Of a DNA stretch of 64,000 nucleotides, positions 1-10,228 are shown in pieces. Position 1 is the stretch's first letter, and each line of letters opens with the position of its first letter. The notes beneath the pieces are model-generated. The model was not told the origin of the DNA and made no database searches. It was given only the letters and a program-made list of their open reading frames with translations. A program made the position numbers and the translations under genes. The DNA comes from Branchiostoma floridae. Its lineage: Eukaryota > Chordata > Leptocardii > Amphioxiformes > Branchiostomatidae. The stretch covers positions 6,200,706 through 6,264,705 of the forward strand of contig NC_049993.1 of assembly GCF_000003815.2 (NCBI RefSeq), written 5' to 3'.

Positions 1-173
1 GGCACATTTGTATGAAGGTGGAATACATATTGTATTTGAGGCCTCAAAAAAGATGTCAGCCATAAAATCAAGTTGCGCTCATGTATCTCTGTTGCGTATA
101 ATAAGATTTAACAGCAGTGGCATGTCAGATCAATGCATCGTAGAAATAGGGGTCATCTAGGATTAAAATCATA

Positions 174-395
174 TTAACGCTAGTTCACCTTTATCCACAT
201 GGCAACCTATATCCGTTGTTAACAAAAACCAGATATTCAGAGATATGTAATCGACGAACGTTGGTTTTTTAATTGCAATATTTTCATAGCATTCCAGTCT
301 GAAACACTCGTCTGTTGACTTGATACTTGTAAATGCTCCGATTTTATGTACAACGAATAAAGGTTACTCCGCAAATAAAGGTGAACTAGTGTTAA
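174..395. mobile_element. TTAA-flanked MITE, copy 1
   Basis: The element reads TTAACGCTAGTTCACCTTTA at the left and ends as the inverse, GGTGAACTAGTGTTAA, at the right. TTAA at both ends suggests a piggyBac- or Kolobok-type target site. No coding capacity. Related copies lie at about 46082-46275, 47415-47651 and 51755-51963. Confidence 0.75.
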
Positions 396-590
396 AATCA
401 AATAGGTTGCCGGGAACCTTAAATGTTGTTGAGGTAAGTCATTTGCAGAAGCATGCAGAAAAATAAATATCATCTCAGACAATCACCGATGTTTTGCTGG
501 AGGGATGTTTACACAGAATTGTCTGCCATTCTCAGGTACTTTTGAGGTCAAGTGTTTTATTTAACCTCTCACCTCTGACCTGTGTTACAG

Positions 591-819
591 AGACCACCTT
601 CCCCCCCTGAAGCCGAGGGCGACAGGAAGAAGGGTAGCAAGAGGAAGCAGCGTCAGGCCGCCAAGCGCGGGCCAGGGCGCCCCAAGAAGACTGACGAGAC
701 CGAGGAGTCGGCCGAACCATCCAGTAAATCACGGCGAAGGCAGAAGATTGCCAAATGTAAAACTGCTGCACTGGACCTGCTGCATGCTCAAACTGTGTCA
801 AACAGCACGTCTCCACAAG
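591..819 (+). CDS. DOT1L: DOT1L exon: basic AT-hook region and LDLLHAQTVS motif
   Basis: The acceptor is TGTGTTACAG before 591 and the donor is GTGGGT at 820; the exon ends in phase 1. It encodes a Lys/Arg-rich stretch with KRGPGRPKK, an AT-hook-like DNA-binding motif, then ALDLLHAQTVS, which matches the conserved ALDALHAQTVS just after the catalytic core of vertebrate DOT1L. The basic region is expected to help bind nucleosomal DNA (family knowledge). The upstream 590 bases hold no exon that I can see. Confidence 0.9.
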
Positions 820-3800
820 GTGGGTTGGAGGTTATCTGCTGTCATAACTACTCTATTTAATAACCTGGGTACCATCCAAGTAGTAGTTCTCTCCTATGTT
901 CACTCTGCTACCTGCTGGGGAACTGTATATTCAGATCTTTTGGTGGTGGCATTTGTTAATGAGCGAATTAAGGAATGGATTCTAGAGACCATATTGGAAC
1001 AGGCGTTCCAACAACTGTTTGAATAAAGTGATCAGTTAACCATTCCAAGTTTTTTGGGTAGCTGAAGAGAACATAGGAGCAAACTACTACGTGGATGGGA
1101 CCAATTAATGCACTTCAAACTTTGGACGAGAATTAAATATTCCAGGCCTTACAAAAAAGTTCCAAAATGGAATAGCAGAGAAGCGAATGTATATAGCGTA
1201 TAATAAATGTCAGAGCAAACTACTTTACGGTTGGTACCCAGGCTATCTATTCACCTGTAGAACTTGACACTTTGCATTATCTCTTATATTGCTAGTAAGA
1301 GACAGGGATAAACAAGTCCACAAGCCCTATAGTCCTGGGCAAGTGAAAATGCCAATCGGGCAAGTGCATGTCCTTCCCCACTTGCCCGATCGGACAAGTT
1401 AGCTTTTCTCCATTGAGTGAGATTTTGATGTACTTGCTACTTTTCAAAGTCATGACATCAAGCATTGATTAACACAGAAAATAGAGCCAATAACAAGAAT
1501 TCCATTGAAGGCCATGAATGTACATAGAAAAATGTCATTTAGATTTCGGGCAAGTGAAAAGTTAGTTCGGGCAAGTAAATTTTTTAAGTACTTGCCCGAT
1601 AGGACAAGTCAATCTTAGAAAACTTGTCCAACCCTGAAGAGATAAGCTTTCCAGTTTTCTGTAGTGAGTGACTTTCCATCATTTCTTCCCTGTGTAATCC
1701 CAGGTGCTCAGCACGACCGCGGGCCGACAAGTCCGTATGATCGGACGGTTCCCTTCACCCTCCCGCCTCACCCATATCGTCTTCAGCAGCAGCCAATGGT
1801 GGAGCAGGCTTTTCCCGCTCTGCAACGTTTGCTGGGTGAGTGAAGTTGTCATGGAGGAGGGAGTTGCATAGAATGAATAACAAGAAATCTGTGCAATGAA
1901 AAATAAATGTAATTGCTGAATGGATTTGAAATAGCACGAACGGTTTAGTTGTCTGAAAAAAAGTAATAATAATAATAAATTTTTCCTTTGTCTTCATCAC
2001 AAATTTGGTAATCAGCGTAAGGTTTTCAGTCCTACAACTTAGGACATGTTTCTCCTATGTCAGTAATTCTTTGGATATCTTATGAAACACTAAATGACAG
2101 GTTGTGACATGCCACAATAACTCAATCTATAGGTCATTTTCTATCTAAAACAGAACATCCCTGTAAACATGTTCCAATTTCTGCTATACACAGAAACTTT
2201 CAAGATGCAGTACCTCCAGTTTCTGGCCTACATGCGGACACCAGACTACAAGCAGCATCTACAGCAGGAAATACAGCAGGAAAAGGTAGGAAACAAACTC
2301 ACAGGGTTCACTTTATCAAGATTTTCTATATGAAATATATAGGATGGTAAAACAGGTAATATACACTACTTTGTTTGTTTTGTTTATTGGTGAAGGCTCA
2401 AATTGGCCCACAGGCTACTTTTCAGTGAAGTTATGAGGAAAGAGGTACATGTAAGGGTCAAACAAAATATATAACAGAGGTACAGTTTGCATCATTTAAA
2501 GTCCTAATAAGTGCATACACATATTTTACACATACATGGTACAAAATGTACTAAATGCATAATAGTGGGAGCTACTGCATGATTCAAGTCTGGTCGTTTT
2601 GGTCGTTTCTGTTACTCTCAAATGAGTCATGGAACTTTATGAGTTGCTATTCCTGACAAGAATATCTACTGTAAATGCATTTAAGTTCGCGGAGATTTAA
2701 TTTCGCGGTAGCGGGAAAAATGACTTTTCGCGGTGGTTTTAATTTCGCGGTAGCACCATGCACTGTAGTCTATTACTACCATGAAAAAATGTTCGCGGAG
2801 GTTTTAAATTCGCGGTAAAGTGGCCACCGCGAAAAATGCGAACATTAATCCACCGCGAACATTTCTGCATTTACAGTACTTTCTGACCTGTATCTGAACC
2901 TCTGTATTCTAAACATGCCATAGTTGCACTCCTTCAAAGTGGATGATAACCTCCAGTCTATTTTGTGTCCGCAGGCCCGACAGGAGCAGCTGACCGCCAA
3001 GGCCAGCCAGCTGAGCCAGCAGATTGAACAGCTGCTGGGGGAAGGCAAGAAGCTGCTGTCCACCAGACTACAGGAGGTCAGCTGCTGTCTTTTTAAAGTT
3101 AGAAGAGTGTAAACTAAAATTTTATGAACAAGAAATGGGAAACTTATTATGAGTGAATAATGATGACAATAAGAGCAGAAGTAGACTGTATTGACAATGA
3201 AGTGTGACATGTACTGTTTTAGATTACTGTACACAATGGTAGCTGATTCTGGGATCAAAGTATAAGTTTTTACTTTAAGTGAACATAGGTGCAAGGGCAG
3301 TGAAGGGCAAATTTTCAATACCTCAAAGTCAATCTGGTCTAACAATAGTTACACTTGCAGCCTTAATTCTTTTTGACTGAAGTACAAGCATTTAAAGACA
3401 AATCAATATTCTACAACTAGAAAAGTTTTGAAGAATACTTTTGGACGTTTAATGCTGCTTAAAACACAGCATAGGGGATCCAAAACAAAGCGTAGGGGCA
3501 GGCTTTTAGCCAGGCATGCATCAACGCGTCATCTGGACGCACTTTTCTTAGAATAACAAGAAATTTGATGCCCCTGGACGCCCTATACTGGAGAGAAAAT
3601 CGTCTGACAAGCATGAAATTCTGATTGACCAGGGATGCTACCAGGTGATCTGTGGTCAAAGTCTTCTACTGTGACCTCTGGAACAGTATTTTTGCCTCTT
3701 GGGATGCCTTAGAATGCGCTATTTTAACTTAAAATCATCAAAAACTCTGCACCATGGAAGGTGGATGCCCCCGGATCCGCCTACAATAGTCACCGTGACT

Positions 3801-6800
3801 CACCAACAAGTTCGGACTCCCTATTATAAAATCCTAGCTAAAAGCCTGCGTAGGGGCCCCTTATGCTCAACTGTACTGGACCCTGCATTTACATGAGTTA
3901 TCTGTTCTTGCCTTCAGCTGGGCATCAAGTCAGCTGCAGACATCCTGACGCTGTCCCAGAAGGAGGTGGTGCGGAACAGGGAGCTGCACCAGAAGGCACA
4001 GCAGCTGCAGCAGGACATCGACAAACTGGAGGCAGACAACAACAAAAAGGTCAGGTCATAGGTAATAGGTCAGGGTTCATCAAGAAAGGTCAATGACCAG
4101 AAGCAGTCAAGATAAAATGGTCAGCTCATGAGATAGAGTTCATGTAGTGAAGTTATAAGGCACAGCAGCTGCAGCAGGACATCGACAAACTGGAGGCAGA
4201 CAACAACAAAAAGGTCAGGTCATAGGTCAGGGTTCATCTGGTCACCTATGGATGGAGTCAAGATGTAACTCGAGATGTAACAGTCAGGTCATGAGATAGA
4301 GGTCATAAGTCAGAGGCACGGATGACATTGATTCAATGGAAATTAATGGAAGTAACTTCTGTGTTGAGGACTGATGTTAAACTTAAGGTATAACAATAAT
4401 ACAGATACAGATGACATGAGGCCGTATGACAAAGACGGCAGAGCATATATGACTGTTTTCTCCCCCAGGACTCCAACACATGGGATGTCAGTTTGTTTCT
4501 CAGAGTTAGGCTCACTCTTTGGAAATTTTTTTTTTAAAATATCGGGCAAGTAAATTGTTACTTAAATTTTTTATGTACTTGCCTGAAAGTAAATTTTAGA
4601 AAACTTGTTTGACCTTGTCCATGTTATAAATTCCAGGACCCAAACGGTGTGACCCGTGAGGCGGTGATGCAGGAGATCATGGCGGCCATGGCGGAGAGAA
4701 AACGTCTGAAGAAACTCACCAACCAGCTGGAGACAGAGGTCGCGACCTTGCAGAAGGGCGGGTCGGAGAAGGACTCAGCAGAGCATGCTGGGAAGGACCA
4801 GGAGGGTGAGACAGCAGATGGGGAGCAGGAAAAGTGAGAACCATGTTATATTTCTCTGCCAGCATCCGTCCTTCCGTCCATTTTGCAGCTGGAATGGACA
4901 AAAACTTTGCCCATTCCATCCTCTGTGATGGACAAAAATCGACATGTAGAGATATCAAACAAATGGAATTTTGCATATGCCATTGAAGATCATTTGAACC
5001 AAGCTGAGTCTTTTCTTCCAGCAAAATTTGCCCCTCAAAATGCAGGAAATAGCATTTCAAAAGGTCTTAGATTTAAAAAATTTCCACGGATGATCATGTG
5101 GAAGCCTCTGGAGCTTGACAGGATTTCCGTTCAGGGGACAAAAAAAGTTTCAGGCTGGCTAGAACACTGTAAGTGTGATATATGTCATTGACAAGTAGAA
5201 TGCCAATTAAGCCATTCCACTGAGATGGGCCACCCTAGCTAGATAAAGAAGAAATGAATGAATAGAATAAATTTGTAAACTAAGTCTTCTAAATCTTGGG
5301 GAGAAATGCCAAAGCTTATCCTTGCAACATGTTTATTTTGTTCTTGCAGAAGACTTGCCAATGATGTGTCCACCAGTGCTTCTGTTGCTATGGCAACAGC
5401 AAAGCTGACATCTCCCCTGACAGGTAAGGGAACATTTTGTGTCTTTAGCCATATAGAAGGAGCCACCATAGCTATCACTTAGTCATAGGTAAAGAGCTAA
5501 AGAAGAGGCCTGAACTCCAACAAGTGTGTGTTCTTTGGGTGACGGTCATAATCAAACCCTTGTGATCTCTAAGGACGCCTGGTTCAGGCCTTCTGTATGT
5601 AAATGTTCCAGTAGTTGGTGTATCCAGTAGGATTCCTAGTTTTAGATGGCATTGTCTTGTGGAGTCTTATTTCTTGTGTAGCAAAGCTTTCACAAGGGTG
5701 TGTATTTCCTCCAGGAGGGTTGGAGAGCCTGAGTCCTGACCGGAGTGGAGGAGGGGTGGGGAAGCAGCTGTCCCCCCACCCTGCCAGACAGGGCAGCCCG
5801 CTGCCTGACTACCGACGCTACTCCCCCGCCAAGCTCGCTCTCAGGAAACACTTCTCTCAGGTAAACATATAGTTGTTTGTTCCTCGTGGTTTGGTTTGTT
5901 TCTGTATCCATATTTCTTGTACATAGTTCTTTTTTATAAATAGTTTTTTATTGATTTAAAAAAAGGGAACATATACTGCACATGCATGGCATGAAGCAAT
6001 TGACACTAATGAGAAAACTACAAAACTGATAAGTAAAACAAAGTAGATAATAGAATTAAAGAATAAAGTAATAAGATGTTTGCACCCAAACTACCGTTTC
6101 TCTGATTATTTGTTTTATCTGTTCCTTACTCTGCTTTGTACATTTAGTAGTTTGTTTCTCTTTGTATGGTTTGTTTGTTTCTGTATCCATATTGTTGTCC
6201 TGGATCTTTTTTTACTTACCTGTTTTGTGCATAGTTGTGCATGTCCTCTGATTATTTGTTTTATCTGTTCCTGACTCTGTTATATCTCATGTATATTTAT
6301 ATTCTGATAATACCTTGCTTTATATTTCCTGTATACTTATTTATGTTGTTAGTATTCATTTATGCTATTGGAAACTTAACTGTGCAGTTCATGTTTATAT
6401 GTGCGGGAGTACAACTTGCAAAGGTGCATTCGCACCTGTTTTGCCCCCTCCTCATTCACTCTGTGTTAAATTCAATGAAACAAATAAGCAAATATGTGTG
6501 TTTTGTGCTTTTTACAGGAACCACGGTTAGCAGGTTGTGTGGATCTGCTGGGGCCAGCTCTGCAGAGGGAGCCAAAGGAGGGGGACCGCCCCTCCCCTCC
6601 CTCTCAGAGCCAGGGGGACGGGGCTAAACAGCCCGTGGAGGGGGCAGCGTCCTACATGGGTGGGCGCATCTCCCCCGTCAGTCCGGTCAGCCCTCCGGTC
6701 GCAGGGTTCAGCCTGCCAATCAGCATCCCGCTGGAGAGCGTGGACCCCCCGAAACTGCCGGTGAGCATTCCCCTGGCAAACCTGGATGCTGCCGAGAAGG

Positions 6801-9800
6801 AAGGTACCATTCCGAAGGAGGTAGGGCAGCAGGGACAGGGGAGTAAGTCCCCGAAAGGGAAAGCCAAAGGGAGGAAGAACTCGAGCACCTTCCCTAGCAC
6901 CGAAGCAGGGACAGCTTCTCCTGGTGGCCAGGCAGCAATGGGGGGAGACCGTCCTCACAGTAACAGTAGTGTGAGTTCGTCGCGCAGCTATCCGAGGAAC
7001 ACCCCCAGCCCCCGAGGAGGGGTGTCCCCCTTCAGCATCGACAAGCTGGTCTCCAGAGAGCGGTCGCCTAGCACCAGCCAATCTGCTGCTCAGTTTGCGA
7101 GGTCCGATGGAACCCCCACAACCACCCTTCCCACCTCCATGGGTTTCGGGACTCTGCATTACTCAGTCAACATGGTAGGGGGCGCAGGTGGACAAGGGTT
7201 TGTGAATCCTATGATGTATTCCAGCCTAGAACAAGCCAAGAGACCGGTCTTCAACGGTACATCTGGTGTAAACCCAGGGGACGTTGGCCCTCAGATTTTC
7301 TGTGGCGTGAACGCCCCAAACAACCCCAGCGTCCTGGTCAACACTGCGTGTGTCGTGGCCTCCAAGCAAACTGGAACAGACACAACACCCGCTCCAGAAC
7401 CAAAGGGGAGGAAAAAGAGAAAGCGGCAGAGGTCCCCCGCGCAGGACAGCGGTAGCAAGAAGCCGGCAGTGTCTGCTGCTCCGCCTGTACTTACCTCTCC
7501 TACCTCAACAGCCAATCACAAAAATAAGGTAACTGAGGAAAATGCTAAACTGGAGGGAGGTGCAAGCAGCGAAGGTAAAAATGAGGACCTGCCTACAGCC
7601 ATCGCGAACATCGTAACCAACATCAACCAACCGCTGGAGATCACGGCCATCTCGTCCCCCGAGTCTGCCCGTGATTCACCAGTGGCAGAGGTGTCCTCCA
7701 GGACAGTGCCTGGACAAACTGTCATCAGCAGCCTGGCAAAAGCACAGGCACAGGAGAAGGGTGCAGTGGACAGTCCTGAAGACAAGACCAGGTTTGTATG
7801 TTTGTAGGATTCAGCATACACTTGTACATCAGACAACCATTGGGTAAAAATGAAGATGTCATCATGAAAAGCCTAAGGAAAGCTGATATTTGACAGTCAA
7901 CAACTAATGGCAAATTGACTTTGCTTCATTTTTTCAGTTTCTCAGCAGCAGTCATTTAATTGTTGTCCTACTTGTTGTGTGACAGTTCCAGCAGCGTAGA
8001 AAAGGCTAAACGACCCCTGACCCCGGGAAAGAAGCCCCCGTCGCTGCCCAAGGAATCTGCGATGGTTGTGGCCGAGAATGACGACCAATCGAAGCACACC
8101 ATCTCCCCAAACACCAAGAAGTGGCAGGCCCAGCTCAGCAGCGGGTTTGACGCGCTCATGGCGTTTGCGTCGTCGGAGCTGGACCGGAGTCGTCGGAAGA
8201 GTTCTGAACACGAGAAGGAGCATCATGACAGCCAGGTAAGTTTCCAATCACTCAAAAAGCAGTTACTCAAGTACACTTCGATGAAGGGTAGACATCCAGG
8301 TAATAAGATATGCCAAATAGCAGTTACCCAAGCAACTGGATATGATTTTGGAAACGGTCAGACGTTTTAGATAAACATTCAAACTGATGAACAGTGTCAC
8401 TGACAAAAGGTATAACTATGGATTGCCCAGCAGTTAAAACTTGTCATCATCCGAGGTATCAAAAAAATTAAGAGCAAGTCAAAAACAAGAAAAAAAAACG
8501 TTTTTCTGATATTGATATATGAAGTTTGTTAGCAACTAAGTTAAACTTGAATTTTAGTCTAAAATTGGAAACAGTTGTTTAAAATCTTTTAAACCTGTGG
8601 TTGTGGACTGGTTGTCTCAAGGAAAATTTGTTTTCCTGAGGAATATCTCACTTATTTGTTTCACTCTGTTATCGCCAGGACTTTGACCTACGGGAGATGG
8701 TTTCCTCCCCTGAGTTGTCTGACAACGAGGAGTCTGCTGCAAGCAAGAAAAAGGAGACAGACGCCTCCCAGCAGAACAAACAGGTATTGCAGGTCTATCC
8801 AGCTCCTGATATTTGGTTCAACAAAAGTTTGCTTAAGACTGTTAAACTTTGTTATACTTAAATTTCAAAATATCTCTGACTTGGAATATTGAAGAATACT
8901 AGCTTGTAGGTCAAGAAGTCTTCAGTCTAAACGAATGTCTTTTCTTATCAGTGTTTTTCCACATTGAAGTGCTAAGTATCTCCCAACACTCAGATCATAG
9001 GGATGTTGATTTGATAGGGATTTACAAAGAAATGGCCATGGTTGAAGCCAAAGATTTTGTTTTCCCTTTTCCAATTTAAGGACCAGGCTGCACAGGGTAA
9101 GGCAGGGGGCAATGACCTACAGGGCGCTGACCCGCAGGTCAAGACAGAAGAGGTGGACTTCAAGTCAGAGACGGACACAGCGGAGGAAGACATTCCCGAG
9201 GACGGTACGTCGACCAACTACCCCCCTGAAGAGTGGAGCCAGGGGGGGCAGCCGTACAGGTGGCGGGATGGGAGGGAGCTGGCGTTTAAGGTGGAAGGTG
9301 AGGGTGAAGGTCAAAGTTGGAAGCTAACAGGCTAACTCAAGGCCAGAGTGATACAGTAATAAGTAATAACAAAGTGATAAGTAGTACAGGTATCAAGTTC
9401 TCTGCGTCGAATGTCTTGTAGCGACTTTGGGAACTGACTAGTATGGGAAATTTTTTGTGGGTGAAAAAGGTGTGGTTTCGGCCTTCTAACACTGTTTTAC
9501 ACCAGAAAAATCAGCTTTCCTCCTCAGTAAGACAGTTGTAGCCACACACTTCCCATTTAGAAAGCTGTTGCTTTTAAACATGTACAACTGGTACAAGTAG
9601 TTCAAGAAGAAACATTCTTCTAGAATGTAAATGAAAAGAGTGTGGGGGGAGCTTAAGCACTTATGAGATGGTCCTGTATACATTGTAAAGTAAAGGAGGA
9701 TAGGGGGTCTATAGCACTCAGTAGATGGTCCTGTCTACAGTCCTGTATTTGTGCACTTTGAGATGGTCCTGTATACATTGTAAAGTAAAGGAGAATAGGG

Positions 9801-10176
9801 GAACTACAGCACTTAGGAGATGGTTCTGTATACAGTGTAAATGAAAGGAGGGTGGGGAACTGTGGCACTTTGAGATGGTCCTGTCTACAGTGTAAATGGA
9901 AGGAGGATAGGGGGAACTATAGCACTCAGGAGATGGTCCTGTCTACAGTCGTGTGTTTTTGCCCCAGCAGAGCGACATGACCGTGGCATGAAGCTGGAAG
10001 GGTTCATGTGGGGGGAGCGGGGTACCGCTGGGATGTACCGAGGTGGCGGTGGTGGTCACCATGGTAACGGTGGTGGTTCCGGCGGAGGTGCTGGTGGTGG
10101 TGGGCAGAACTTCTCACCCAATAACAGATTCCAGCGGGGGTTCAGGCACCCGTCAGGGGACAAAGGTAGGACTTAC

Positions 10177-10228
<52 letters not shown>

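Noticed and set aside
4157..4230. A second, real copy of the DOT1L coiled-coil exon
   Set aside because: It copies only the exon's 3' part and has no acceptor; the next exon joins correctly to 4049.
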